64,000 nucleotides of DNA from Gnetum montanum (taxonomy: Eukaryota; Streptophyta; Gnetopsida; Gnetales; Gnetaceae): assembly GCA_015680685.1 (NCBI GenBank), contig MNCI01005012.1, positions 62,111-126,110 on the forward strand. Reading direction: 5' to 3'. A model generated the notes under the pieces. It did not search any database. It was not told where the DNA came from and saw only the letters and a list, made by a program, of their open reading frames with translations. Both the position numbers and the translations under genes were made by a program. How positions within the stretch are numbered: position 1 is the first letter of the stretch; each line of letters opens with the position of its first letter. This document shows, piece by piece, positions 1-11,557 of this stretch.

Positions 1-565
1 TTGCTCTTCCATATTGACAGGGCAACACCTGAGTAGCCATGAATGGACATTGTTCTTACTTCTACCAATCCGGTGTTTCGCATTCTTTGTCGACGTCTTT
101 CAGGCAAGCCCTCCAACCGTCAACAAAGAGGGGCCATTGAAACACCGTGAAAAAAAATTGCGAGTCGGCCTCAGGCAAAGATTCGCAATTCAAGCAGGGG
201 CGCATGCCAGAAATCTAGAAGGGAGAACAAAACAGAGCAATACCAAGAGGCACATAGCATCAAGTCTTCAATTTCCTGCGTAGATTTCTACTCTTACTGT
301 GTTTTCTCTGTTTATGCTATATCATGCGACGCTGCGTAATGGCGCTTAGCGTGATTCTTACTTTGGCATAGGGAGAAGCTTAAGCAGTGTGATATGCGAC
401 TCCTTGTGTATTCTGCTAAGTCTTTTGTTCAAGGCTAGGTTTACACTCTGTTACGCACGGTAGCATAATAAGCTCCAAAATAGTCAAAGGCAAAGTCCAA
501 GAAAGTGCGATTGCTCACCTTACGCTCATCGCGCAACGTAGCGTATCATTGCGTTTTGCGTCGCC

Positions 566-665
566 AAACTAGACATCATTTACGCTTCATCATGCGTGGC
601 TGCGTATGCAAGCGTAAAACTAGACATCATTTACGCTTCATCACGCGCGGCTGCGTATGCAGCGT
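566..665 (+). repeat. 51-bp tandem duplication (2 copies)
   Basis: Copy 1 runs 566-616 and copy 2 starts at 617. Both read AAACTAGACATCATTTACGC and continue through GCTGCGTATGCAAGCGT with a few C/T changes. The motif GCGTA/TACGC recurs many times between 500 and 760, so the duplication lies in a wider cluster of this motif upstream of the TATA box. Confidence 0.9.
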
Positions 666-727
666 GAATAAGCGTAATGGAACCCAAAGTCAGTTGAAAC
701 AACGCCCGACACGCACTTGCTCCTTAC

Positions 728-759
728 ACGCACAATACGCAAACAAGCGTATTGTGCGT
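728..759. repeat. Perfect 13-bp inverted repeat with 6-nt loop
   Basis: ACGCACAATACGC at 728-740 is the exact reverse complement of GCGTATTGTGCGT at 747-759, with loop AAACAA between them. It sits about 100 bp upstream of the TATA box at 859, so it could be a binding-site dyad in the promoter rather than an RNA structure. Function is inferred only from position. Confidence 0.8.
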
Positions 760-858
760 AATCATGCAGTTTTACACAAAACAGTCAGACCAACAGCACC
801 CGAAACACTCGGGACACATGTCATCAGGGTTGCACTTTTTTCACGGGATGTCGCAGCC

Positions 859-866
859 TATAAATA
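859..866 (+). promoter_or_regulatory. TATA box (TATAAATA)
   Basis: TATAAATA in the context AGCCTATAAATACCCC. The same octamer is the core promoter in the LTRs of LTR-A (7985) and LTR-C (11679), which supports reading the block at 1-1560 as an LTR promoter region. Transcription would start about 30 bp downstream, near 890-900. Confidence 0.65.
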
Positions 867-1609
867 CCCCAGTGGACAAAGATACAGAGGTTGGCAAATC
901 AGAGAAGCAAAGGCATTTTTCTGAGCACTGGAGCACTTATCACCTTTTGAGTAGAGATACAGAGAGCAGCGCTTTGGCAATTGTTGACAGCATCCCCTTG
1001 CAGCAGAAACAGAGCACAGTTCGCTTTGAGCACCGGCGACAGGAGTAATCGTTCTGCTGGGAAGACTCTATCGGTCAGAAACAGTTGATCGGTAGGCGTC
1101 AGAGCTTGACCTTCCTTGCATCCCGGCTTTAGCCTTCGAGGTAGATCGAACTTCTGTTTGGACCGTTTTGCTTTTTGTTTTGTGCTTGCTTCTTATCCAG
1201 CAATCGGGGTCTCCCCTAGTGTAACGAGATATACGAAATACGCATTTTTTTTAAGTCAAAGCGTAGATCTTGGAACTACGTGTTTCTCTTATGCCAGCCT
1301 CCTCTTATCGTGTTTAACGTTATCATCGTCGCAATTCATCTACATCGTTTTCCCCTCGTTTTTGCGATTCCTCGAATCAGATCGCCTCGCTAGATATTCA
1401 TCGGTTTACTTATTAGTAAGTCCCTGTGTGATCGACAAGACCATTCAGGGCGCCGCGGATTCGTTTTCCTAGCATAGCCCTCGCACGGATCCGTGGTTAA
1501 AACTGTGCACGCGGAATTTCGTTTGGTATTTTCCAATTGCTGACGTTTTCCATCGTTACAATCTAGACTATAGGAAAAAAAATAAAATATTTTTATTAGG
1601 CCAAATGTT

Positions 1610-2770
1610 TCATGGAAATCAATGGACACCTTTACAAGGTGGGCATTGATGGCCTAGTTTGTTGGTGTGTACCTAATGCTGATCAATTGTGCATTATCTA
1701 GAATGCTCATGAGGGTATTTGTGGGGGCCACTATGCTAGGAGATGCATGATAATTAAGATCCTAATGGTAGGGTATTATTTCCTAACCATCTTCAGGGAC
1801 ATTCACCAATTTTTCCACTCTTGTAAACATTGTCAACAAGATGGTGGGATGATTGCTCAAATGGAGGGATCTTAATAGTGGATTTAATCATGAGAATCCT
1901 TTAACATCTAGGGCATTGACTTCATGGGTCCCATCACACCCATGTCAAATAAAAAGACATACATAATCATCGCCATTGATTACTACACAAAAGGGGTAGA
2001 AGTAGCAGCCATCAACAACTATACGTTATCTACTATTTGCGTAGTTTGTACGACAAAATGTTGTAAATAGGTTTGGGGTGCCACATGCGGTGATTTATAA
2101 CATTGGAACCCATTTTATAGGCACTACCTTTTGCAAGCTTATGCAATACTTGTGGGTTGAACATAAACTAGTAACACCCTACCATCCCTAAGCCAATGGT
2201 CAAGTAGAAGTTACTAATAGGGAGATCACGAAGATCCTGATGAGAACTATTAGAAAATATAAAAGAGACTAGAGCACAAAACTAAGCAATGTCTTCTAGG
2301 CACACCACTCAACATTGAAACTTCCTATAGGCTACTCTTCCTATGAGATGGTATACACAAAATTACCAACTCTACCTATCCAATCTGAGCTCCATACACT
2401 TTCAACAACCTATGACTTGGACCTTGACTTTAGCCTAGCATAAAAAGAAAGCTTAATCAATCTGAATGTGCTAGATAAAAATTTATTGATAGTCCTATCC
2501 TTGAATAAAATGCATAAGGAATTTAACAAAAAGCCCCATGACCTTAGAATACATAAAGTAAAATTTCAACCTAGAGACAAGGTTCTCTATTGGAATCCCA
2601 CACACATACCTCAAAAGACAAAGTTTCAAATGTTGTGATAGGGGCCTTATATTATCTACAAAACATTACCTTCTAGGACCATGTTAATCTACAAACCTAA
2701 GAGCCCAAACAAAAAGTAGCTAGTTAACATGCAATAAGTAAAACCTTTCCATGAACCTAAGCAAGTTGGT
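1610..2770 (+). pseudogene. Ty3/gypsy integrase remnant (LTR-A)
   Basis: Integrase joins retroelement cDNA to host DNA. Translation shows the zinc-binding region (AHEGICGGHYARRC near 1700-1745, then SCKHCQQDG near 1820-1840: the HHCC signature), then the core with DFMGPI (about 1918-1935), GTHF near 2105-2115 and PYHP..NGQVEVTNREI near 2180-2225. The expected second catalytic Asp before GTHF reads Asn. The C-terminal part ends in MLIYKPKSPNKK near 2690-2718. Frameshifts and many TAG stops make it non-functional. The upstream neighbour should be RNase H, but the CpG-rich block replaces it. The same C-terminal end recurs at 55200-55385 on the minus strand. Confidence 0.9.
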
Positions 2771-2779
2771 GCAATAAAC

Positions 2780-4300
2780 ACCTAATTGGATGGACAACCA
2801 NTTTACACTTTGTTATTTTTACAACTTTTTCTTTTACACCTTCTTTATCTTACATCTTTTTATTTTTACTTTATTAATGTTTCCAATTTTTGTTTTACAA
2901 TATCATTAGTATGTTTTATCTTTCTTGAATATTTTACAATTTCTTGTATATTTTATTTTATTTTGGTATGATTTTTTCATGATTTTTGTTAATAAAGTGC
3001 CTTATTGGCAATAGGACATAGTGATGGTGTAGCTGTTTGCTCATGGTGGTTTGTACTTAATGTTTTTTTATTACTAATGTGTAGTTTCTATTTTTGAATT
3101 TTGATGACTGATAACTAAGACAAAAGTTCTTTTTCATGGAATAGAAAGTGAGTTCACATCATCCACCCATCTACAAACTCTATAGTTTTCCTTGTTTTGG
3201 AAACATGAGGTCCCTTTTCATTAGTAAAACCTTAATGAACTTGTGACCTTGGTAGTTTCTAGACATGGGAGGGATTCAAAGGATTGAAAAGAATGTGACT
3301 TCAAAGGAATTCAAAGTTCTTTGTACCTTCTAACATCTTGAGTGCAAGTGTTTTCTTCATGGATCTCTTAATATTTCATGTCGACCAATAATAGAAAGTT
3401 GAATAAGTCTTTGCATATTATGGTTCCCATCAAAAAGTCCATTAAAAAATGATAGAAATTCAAAAAAAAAAAAAAAAAACTTCTTAGACACCATAAACAA
3501 GCTACAAGCACTAGTTATAGGACTAAAAAGATATGTTACCCATGACTAAAGGTCCCCTCTAACTAAGGCCCTTTCTCACTTCCTACTTATCTTTTATTCT
3601 CTAAAAGGAATGATGTTTGATCTATGGGAGAAGTCTTTTGTCTCAAGGAGGTGGATTGATCTTAGAGTGATGATGTGAAGTGACTGGGCATGGTTGGTTT
3701 TGGTATGGACTAAGAATGGACTCTCTCTAGTCATTTAACCACAAATTCCATAATAGACTTCATGTGACCAGGATTTGGAACTCCATTCCACTCTCTCTAT
3801 CATCCATTAATGCTTCCATAACTTACCTTAGTATTGATTTTCCATGTTTTTTTTATAAATGTCTTAGTTTGTTGTGTTGAAATTATTAAATAGATTCTCC
3901 AAGTTTGGTTCTTAAATTTTCGTAACCATTAATCAACTATGGGTTCCATAGGCTCCTTAGTTAAGGTTATGCAAGGGCAAAAAGGGCATGTGCCACTATG
4001 GAAAAGACCCACTTGCATATCTCATAATTTGGTTAGTTAAGTTTCCTATCCATGGATGTTACTGGAATCAAATCTTTCATGCACTCCATCATGCATCCAA
4101 CTGTTTGGTCCTTAAGGCATTTTTCTTCAAAAATCTCATTCTCCAATCATTTCTCAATTTTTTGAATTTCAAAATCCTCTTCTAATATTTTCATCATATT
4201 CATGTCTTTTTGGACTTTCATTTGATCCTCATTACATGCAAAAACTCCTTATTTTTTATTACTTTTGACAAAGTCAATAGTGATCAATAGCCATGTCGAC
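2780..4300 (+). other. LTR-A noncoding region between integrase and extra ORF
   Basis: No gene is visible. It starts with a T-rich stretch (2800-2970), has an A17 run at about 3463-3479, and shares long similarity with 15840-17150 in LTR-C and, inverted, with 53900-55200 in LTR-J. Matching landmarks are the blocks around 3190-3330, 3540-3600 (CCCCTCTAACTAAGGCCCTT) and 3940-4010. Conservation in three elements marks it as a genuine part of the family. One ambiguous base lies at 2801. Confidence 0.75.
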
Positions 4301-4344
4301 TATGCCTCATTGACTAGGCTTCGTCAATGCAACACAAAAATTCA

Positions 4345-4352
4345 ATAAATAC
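4345..4352 (+). promoter_or_regulatory. Decayed internal TATA-like site upstream of the extra ORF
   Basis: AATAAATA here aligns with a proper TATAAATA at 53611-53618 (minus strand) in LTR-J, in otherwise similar sequence. Both sites lie about 430-470 bp before the first ATG of the extra ORF. The function is inferred from the sister copy. Confidence 0.35.
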
Positions 4353-4814
4353 CACCCAACACTTAGGAATTTTTGTCATTTGCTTCAAAATGGGAAAGGA
4401 GTTTTTGCAATTTTTTAGAGCTTGAAAATTTCCAGAGCCCATAACTTTCACATCATTTGTCCAAATCACTTCATTCTTTAATCCTAGAGTTACCAAAGGT
4501 AAGCTCTTAGTTCTAGGGATCACAAACCTTAAGATTTCTAACGAAATTTTTTTCAAAATTTTTCTAACTCCTCCGAAGGATTAATGAATAAAATAATATT
4601 AAACCATCAATTTTTAAGAGGTTAACCTTTCCAACAAACTTTAGTAAAACTAAAATTATTTATTAATATTAAATAACAATAAAATAATAATTAAAATGAT
4701 AAAATCAATCATGATCATAACTTAGCCAGGTGTAACTTTTCCAAAGAGATAAGCTATTCTAATTATTTCAAGTTACATATTAAATGCTAATCCTTAGTCA
4801 TGCTGTGATTACAG

Positions 4815-7583
4815 ATGACACTAAGACTGAAATGACTACAAGGACGACCATCCCAACAAAAGGACAAATAACCTAGAACTAGAAGGGAGAAGCAGGGACA
4901 AGCCTAAGAGCAGGTAGTAGAAACTCATGTAATAGGACCTCTTCAGGAAGAGCCTAAAGTGGAATCTATCCAACAAATTCCTAAAGAAGAGGCTACAACT
5001 AAACAATCTCATCGAGGAGAGGCACCAAGGCCTGTACCAAGACTTGAGGTCACATTGACACAAGCCTGCCTTGATACGATCAAGCCTCATGATGTCCAAT
5101 GGTTAGTTCTCCAAGAACTAATCTTTGGACCATTCTTAGAACATGCTCTGCAAAAATTCAAGACACAGTTGCAAAACTCTTCCATGTGACCAATCATCAC
5201 TTCCAGTAAAGAGTGATACATGGGAGAGACATATCTTTTCTAAAACAATAGAAAGGTAGGAACCATTGTGAAAACAAAGGACAGTCAGGTGTCATACTCA
5301 GTGGAAGCTATTGTTCAAGCTCTTGGTCTGTCTGATTCTAGGATCCATCTAGTAGAGATCTTCATGTAGGCAAAACTAGAGGCAAGAAAGAAGTAGACCT
5401 AGTAGAAGTAGACCTAGTAGTGTTATGGGATTGACTGTAAGGAGTTTTGCATGCTCACACTATCAAAGTGCATATACTTTAAGATAGTAGCTTATCACCT
5501 TAATCTAACAATGAGGACTAGCAAGGTGACTACTTTTTTGCCCATGCACATGCTACTTTAAGCTAAAAATTTCCTATAAACCTTCCATAGATAATCTATC
5601 TAGAGATAGAAAAGTACTTTAACGAAAATAAGCATGGAAGAAAAACCCTAACCTTTCCATGACTTATTAGAAAACTCTATAAAAAAGGTAGGGATAGTTT
5701 GCTATACAAATGACATAATCAAGCATACTCCCATTGCCTCTTAGTCTAAAATGATGAGAGATAAGACCCTTGCCATGTCCAAAGAAGAGGAGCAACAAAT
5801 GCCGCCTCAACCACCCACTCAAAAAACAACATTGGAGGTCCACATTGCCATTGAGTAACTATGCAAAATCCAAAAGCAACTCTTATAAGAGTAGAAGCAA
5901 TGAGTAGGAATAAGGGGTGGGGATCCACTTATATACCATCCTGAAATGAGTCACCTCAAAAAAGTGGCTTGAATAATTAGTCAAATGAAGGAAGGTGGGT
6001 CAATATTCTCAACCCAAAGAATATAGCTACTTACAAGGTAATAGTCTCTCTCTTGCAATAATGACAATTCCCAAAAATCTTTGAGCATGCTGCTAACTTT
6101 TCAATGTGCTTGGAGAAGGGTGAGGGGACAATTGTCTTGGTGATGTAACATCAAGGGCAAGAGGCAGTAGCAAAAGTGGTTGTTGATCAAATTGCTAAAG
6201 CACTAAATGCAGATGTGACATTTATACTAGATGTTGTAACAATCAAAGATGTGCAAACATTTGTAGGAATTGTTAGCAGTAGATTGAGTGCAACCCAACA
6301 TGATGAGTTGCTAGACCAACTGGTGGGAACTGGGCAACTAATTTAGGATATTTTTGATTTTATAGATAACATCACTATAACCAGTCAAAGCTACTTAAAG
6401 CAAAGGGAAAATGCATCATTTTGGAAGGGCAACTTGAAATGACTCAAGTGTGAAACCGACACTTGTCCATAGAGGTTGCTGAATTAAGAGCCCACCTTGC
6501 TAATCCTATGCTTCTCAACCCTGCATTGATAAGAGATTAAGCTTTTCAATAGCTTCAAGATAGACTTAAATATGTTAAGCCAAGGATGGTAATGATTGTC
6601 TTTAACCAATCCATGGCTAATGCCAAAACATATTCAATGTAGAAGGAGTTAGTCTAGATGCAGCTAGAGAATGAGATGCTGATCATAGAGAATCATTGCA
6701 TGCTTGATGTGTAGAAAAAATAGATTCAAGAATTCATCCATCAACAGTAAGAGTAGCTAGCTAGGGTAAACATTGAACTGAGGAGATTGGTAGCTAAAAA
6801 TAGAAATCTCTCTATGGATAAGGTCTATGCCTTATGCTAAAAATATATGATTGAGATTGCCACCTAGAAGAATGAAGCTCTTAAATTTGAAGAGTCAAGA
6901 ATCACTATGAAGATTAGATTGGCCTACAGAAGGAAGTCAATGAAAAACATATGTAGATGGATAATGAAAAAGTTAATGAGACCCTCTAAAAACTCCAGCA
7001 AGAAAAAGAGGTGCAGCAACCTATCATTGATGGGATAGATGCCTACAACAAAGTAGAGATCTGCATGAAGGAGTTGTGAATTTAAGAGATAATAGAATAC
7101 ATGGAGCTTGCCAATCTTTGATATGTAAACTTGGCAATGCTAATTGTTGGACAGCCATAGTTAGAGTTAGAGAAATAGGTGGCAAGCTCATACTCACTGT
7201 ATGAGATAGAGTTTAAGAACCACAAAGAGACCAAGCAAAATCTTGAGACTACAAACATTGAATTTAATGTTCTCAAGGCAAGATTCACTAATCCAAGGTC
7301 AACTACTAAGAAATTGGCTAGAAGAATGAACAATTACCAGAAACTACAAAATGCAATCAAGATGTTTGACATTGAATGCAAACAATTTGCTATTTGGTTC
7401 ATCAATGTCAAGGAGATGTTCCCAATAATAATTTGTCCTTGGGATATGCCCATTCCAGCTCACATTGGTGAAGCTACATGGACCATGCACAATCCTAGGA
7501 GTAAGGAGGAAAAGGTGAAAGCATTATTGGATGCTTTCTATCTTTCACTAGAAGTTGGAGCTATAGTCGGAAAACCACAATAG
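4815..7583 (+). pseudogene. Extra ORF of unknown function between integrase and 3' LTR (LTR-A copy)
   Basis: I do not recognise the product. A decayed frame begins at the ATG at 4815; open pieces survive at 4959-5189 and 7179-7583. The N-terminal part is acidic and Gln/Glu-rich, followed by a conserved block around 5080-5330 (QELIFGPFLEHALQKFKTQL, then VSYSVEAIVQALGL). The C-terminal half (about 6400-7400) is rich in Glu, Lys, Leu and Gln, suggesting coiled coil, and ends with CPWDMPIPAHIGEA and LDAFYLSLEVGAIVGKPQ. The same ORF, with matching start and end, occurs in LTR-J at 50403-53184 (minus). Its position is that of env-like or additional ORFs in Athila/Tat elements, but I see no signal peptide or membrane segment. 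Numerous stops, mostly TAG, make this copy dead. Confidence 0.7.
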
Positions 7584-7879
7584 CCTTAAACACCACATGT
7601 GCCTGAAGCAGGAGTATGTCCTTTGAAACCTCAAGAGCCTCCACTACCTAGGACCATTTAATGTTCTTCATCATCTTTGCATCATCAAAAGGATTGTGTT
7701 TGTCAATTTTGTCCTGGTATTTAATTTCGTAGTCCTGAACTCAAAAAAATTTATAATGATTGTATATCCATACACTTGGGTACTTAATGTTTGTTTTTGT
7801 TTGTCATATGTTTGTCGTGAGTCAATAATTCCATACCTTTACAAATTTGTAAAGAACTTAAGGATGAGTTTTTGTTTAG

Positions 7880-7890
7880 TCATGGGGGTA
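7880..7890 (+). promoter_or_regulatory. Polypurine tract of LTR-A
   Basis: TCATGGGGGTA directly precedes the 3' LTR start TGATGA at 7891. The identical TCATGGGGGTA precedes the 3' LTR of LTR-C at 17589, which makes this the plus-strand primer site of the family. Confidence 0.75.
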
Positions 7891-8755
7891 TGATGAATTG
7901 TAAATTGGTTACATCAAGTAGGCCCTGTTGATGCATGATTTAATGCATTGAGATGGTCTCATTGATGTAGTGTCTATTTTTGCCTATAAATACGTGCTCA
8001 GCCGCAGTGTTTGTGCAATCTTTGTCATAGTTGTAGCATAGCTCTTGTATTTTTCTTGCGTGAAAGTTAGAATATTTTTTTAAGTACCCTTAGTAGGATT
8101 CAAGAGTGTACAGATATTTATCCAAGCACTAGTATCCTTGAGCATAGTAGTGTGTGTGGCAAAAAAGATAGGAATTTTGATAAATCTTACAGCACTTTGA
8201 AATAGATTAATTGTTTACTTATGCATATGCTATTTTGTGAAATTTCCTTTAATGTTTTAAGTGATCAGATAGTTAATTAAGCTAAATTAATCTAGGTTAA
8301 ATAATGATTAATTAAGCACATAAGTATGACCACTTTGAGCATACACTTGATGCTTGGTAATTCTAGTAATGCTTAACGTTTGGTAATTTAGTAAACTTAA
8401 ACATGTTCAAGATGTGTATGATAAGTGGAAATGGATACTTATGTTAGGAATAGTTAGGAGTAGCTTGTTAGATTAAATTAGCAATTTAATTATTTTTATG
8501 TTATACATTATTCCAATTCTTAGGTGACTTAAAACAAAACATATAAAAAATGATAAAAGTCATATGCCTCAGTTACACTTAACAATACCTTTACATTTCA
8601 CAAGTGTAATTGGACAAACAATGATTACAACAATTAGTTTCACTACTTATAGACTAGTGTACTTTGAAGGATATAAGTCCATAAAATGCAACCATATCAT
8701 GCGTGAATGCTTAGTAATTTATATGGTTGTGTGTAGGGGTACTTGCCACTCATGA
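7891..8755 (+). mobile_element. 3' LTR of LTR-A (865 bp)
   Basis: It starts TGATGAATTG and ends CACTCATGA, close to the LTR-C termini TGATGAG...CTCATCA. A TATA box lies at 7985-7992. The segments around 8345-8450 (GGTAATTCTAGTAATG, AAACATGTTCAAGATGTGTA) and 8560-8600 match blocks in the LTR of LTR-C, and more closely the inverted LTR of LTR-J (49249-50094). A 5' LTR is not in the window, so no target duplication can be tested. The 54 bp after it (8756-8809) hold nothing recognisable. Confidence 0.85.
7985..7992 (+). promoter_or_regulatory. TATA box in LTR-A
   Basis: TATAAATA 95 bp into the LTR, context GCCTATAAATACGTG. The matching position in LTR-C is 117 bp into its LTR. Confidence 0.6.
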
Positions 8756-8809
8756 ATAAGAAATTTATGGTGTTATATGTGTCAAACCTAAAGACATAAA
8801 TAGAGAAAG

Positions 8810-9382
8810 TGTAACATCCCCATTCCTAAATGGTGTTGCTACATAATGAAGATGGAGCCTCTTCATAACAAGTGTTATCATTATCATAGAAAGACCTGAA
8901 AGGGGAGTTGTAATTAATATCCAAGAGGGCATGTTGCAATAATAGATGTGTCTATTGAGGTGATCTTTAGGGGTTTGACCAAAGGTATTTATACCCAATC
9001 ATAGAGGTCGTATCAGCATGGGGTTGCGAAGCTAGTAAAGGTAAGTAATGGATACTGGGTAAAGTAGGATAGGAAGAGGATTGACCATTTCTTCTAAATA
9101 GTTGTAGGTCTAACCATGGTGGTAGTGTTGGATTGCCTCTAAGGGATAGATGCCAAAGGAATAAAATCCCAAGAAATACTCTTAGAGCATGTTCTAGATA
9201 AACTATTCCACATCAATAAAGCATTTTTCTCTTTTTCTTTCTACATTTATCCTATTATTTTCTTTATGCATAATGTCAACTATTACATATATATGACATT
9301 TGGTATATTATCTTGTTACACATAATATCTAATATAATGTATATTTGAAATTTTCCATGACATTTGGGAACGGGATGTCACA
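8810..9382 (+). mobile_element. 5' LTR of LTR-B (573 bp)
   Basis: Begins TGTAACATCCCCATTCC and ends GGGATGTCACA, so the ends are near-inverted. It aligns throughout with 26447-27012 and 31292-31866; shared landmarks include TAACAAGTGTTAT near 8867 and the T-rich run near 9225. Confidence 0.85.
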
Positions 9383-9949
9383 TAAAGTAACATATAAAAT
9401 TAAAGTAACCAAATATCTCTATTATAAGATATCTATTAAGATGGATATTGGATTATATAATGTTATTTTTATATGTATATTCTGATAAGACTAAATTCAT
9501 CACTTATGTAGTTATAATAGAATAGTCACATCTAATGAATGAACAAATAGAATGAATAACTATTATCAGTAAAGAAACTTGATTTATAATGACTAACTTG
9601 AATATAATACAAATAGACATTGATAGTGTTGTAGATCATTATGATGTATACATATGTTCATGATGTGACAAATTTAAATACTAACTAACATGTTAATCTT
9701 GTTTGAACATATCAAATCTTCAATAGATTTATTAATTTTAGTTTATCATTAGTTACACTATAGAAGTCACTATTCTAAGGGGGTAGAAAGGTTATTAAGG
9801 GCCTATGGAATGAAGTCAAAATATTACCAATCTAAGGAATTACAACTAGAATAATCATTTGACAAACCAAAATAAAATGAAGGGTTTAATCAACATAATA
9901 AGAAAATAGATCATTTGGAAAACATTAAATATCATGGAGATTCATAATT
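9383..9949 (+). other. LTR-B leader, no gene
   Basis: AT-rich, no ORF of note. The part around 9750-9800 (TTCTAAGGGGGTAGAAAGGTTATTAAG) matches 29360-29395 in LTR-F, which places this leader upstream of the same captured segment. No PBS recognised after the LTR. Confidence 0.6.
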
Positions 9950-11060
9950 TTATCTTGGAAAGGTGGATGACATTTATGAGAAGGAACGAGCTAGGTGAAA
10001 TTCTAGAAATACAAATAAAGATCTCTATATGCAATGTGCTTCTAAGGTTCCTAGCTAGTGAAGAAAGCATCTGTCATATCCATCTTGGGCTTTGCACTAG
10101 CATGAATACTGATATCCATATATTTTTATACAATTACAAGGATTAAATGATAATGTCTTATGTCTACAAGAAGTCCTAACATGGAAAGTTCTATATCAAC
10201 TCCAACCTAATCTAAAAAAGTTGCAAAAAATGCATCTACAAGCAAAAATATTCTTGTGATAGTTATTCTTTTGAGTGGTATAGACTACCTTACTAAAAGA
10301 ATCATAATATGGATGGTTGTATGAAAAGTAAAATTTAAGTTAATACAAATGTTTAAATAAAGATTAAAAAGTATGATTTTTTTAAAATTTCAAAATTTTG
10401 AGTCATGGGAGAAATAGAAAGATTTAGATTACAAAGAAACCACATAGTATTGGTATTGGTACTTAAAATGTATTTATTAAAAATGTATTTATGGATGATC
10501 AACATATATTTTATTACTAATCCAACATGCCAAGAGTTTACACTTTATTAATTGGTTACTTAGATCAAGGAATGTTTGAAGTACGAGCTATTCATAACCT
10601 ATTAACCTAGTACCATTCATCCTCTATGAAGACTTAAATGTAAAAGCTAAAAGTCTTGTTCATCATTTTTAAATATAAATATGTAAAAGAACATTTAGAA
10701 ATGGAGTTTGATTTAAAGAAGAAATTTTCTTCAATTCATCACACTATTGCTTTGGTAGTATATACTTTGCCTACTTTAAACCCTCAATAGACAAGTTGAA
10801 TCCCAGAGTTTATAAAGAAATAATACTACTAGATAGAATTCATGAAGAATCATATTTGGTTAATTACACTATCTTGATTACTAAAGGTAGGTCAATATTC
10901 TTCTGTATTAAGATCCTAGATTACATTTGATATGATATCCAATTCTTCCAAATTATCAATATGCTAGAGTTAATTCCTAAGGAAGAAGTTGAGGAGTAAG
11001 ATTAAACTCCACCAATTTGGATAAGGTCCTCAAACAATATATCTCTTATGAAAAATTTAA
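9950..11060 (+). pseudogene. Strongly decayed CCR4-like nuclease domain (LTR-B copy)
   Basis: Aligned with the LTR-F copy, recognisable pieces are the region around 10020-10140 (ISICNVLLRFLASEESICHI), the CLQEV equivalent near 10165-10180, KNHNMDGC near 10300-10322, and the C-terminal block near 10845-11010 (HEESYLVNYT, then LDYI, MLELIPKEEVEE). Many frameshifts and stops intervene, so it is clearly older or faster-decaying than 29743-30819. CCR4-type proteins are Mg-dependent endonuclease/exonuclease/phosphatase-fold enzymes that shorten mRNA poly(A) tails. It is called mainly from similarity to the other copy; on its own it would be hard to recognise. Confidence 0.7.
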
Positions 11061-11557
11061 GACAACATTCTTTGATTCTATAGGTTGATTGAAATCAAAT
11101 AATTTCTTTACTTGTTTTCATTGCTTATTTTCTTATTTTCATTTATTTATTTATTTATATTCTACATTTTCTAACAAAAATATTTTAAGATAATACAAGT
11201 TAGGAATAATAATTTACCTTACCTTCACTTGGGTAACAAGAGACACAAGATGTACATAGTGTACTATGACTAGGACTAGTGATTGATTATTGATAGGCCT
11301 TTAATTCATATCTTGTTATTACCTAATGATTAAGTTAAGTTGTTGATAAGATAAGATCTAATTTTTTAGAATATTTTTTTACTTACATTTCATTTATAAA
11401 ATAACTAAGAGTACTTTAGAGTATTCAACCCCTTTTCAAAAGTAGAAATAAAAAATTAAAGCATTAGATTGTTAGGATATTAGAGCATAAGGGTAGGGGG
11501 GTAGCACTAGAACATGAAGAATGACCATTAATGTGAACTTGTTTGAGAATGAACAAA
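11061..11557 (+). other. LTR-B tail up to the LTR-C insertion, no gene
   Basis: No coding sequence. The stretch around 11220-11300 (CTTCACTTGGGTAACAAGAG, ACTAGGACTAGTGATTG) matches 30975-31050 in LTR-F, downstream of the nuclease piece. The tail would run into the polypurine tract and 3' LTR, but LTR-C is inserted at GCTAA. Confidence 0.65.

Larger units (their letters stand above)
1..1560 (+). mobile_element. CpG-rich block, probable part of a young LTR of an unplaced element
   Basis: This stretch is much richer in CpG than the DNA to its right. It holds a TATA box (859-866), a 51-bp tandem duplication and a perfect 13-bp hairpin, and no protein I recognise. At about 1560 (ending TTACA) base composition changes abruptly and decayed gypsy polymerase-type coding sequence begins, so the block looks inserted into LTR-A. 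A promoter, no coding capacity and an insertion boundary suggest an LTR in plus orientation. The left end lies outside the window, so neither LTR terminus nor target duplication can be checked. A captured gene promoter is an alternative. The open frames at 14-283, 505-924 and 1116-1472 have no recognisable domain. Confidence 0.4.
1561..8755 (+). mobile_element. LTR-A: 3' portion of a decayed Ty3/gypsy element with an extra ORF
   Basis: In order on the plus strand: integrase remnant (about 1610-2770), a noncoding tail with T- and A-runs (2780-4300), an extra ORF remnant (4815-7583), polypurine tract, and a 3' LTR (7891-8755). The same order occurs on the minus strand in LTR-J. LTR termini (TGATGA...CTCATGA) and internal LTR blocks match LTR-C, so A, C and J belong to one broad family in the tRNA-Asp-primed, Athila/Tat-like group. 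gag, RT and the 5' LTR are missing: the element is cut at about 1560 by the CpG-rich block. Confidence 0.85.

Noticed and set aside
505-924. Open frame of 139 codons in the CpG-rich block
   Set aside because: Composed of the duplicated GCGTA-rich repeat, spans the hairpin and TATA box, and resembles no protein family.
8805-8809. Possible target duplication for LTR-B (GAAAG)
   Set aside because: Does not match CTACT after the 3' end at 19021; the true ends may be lost.
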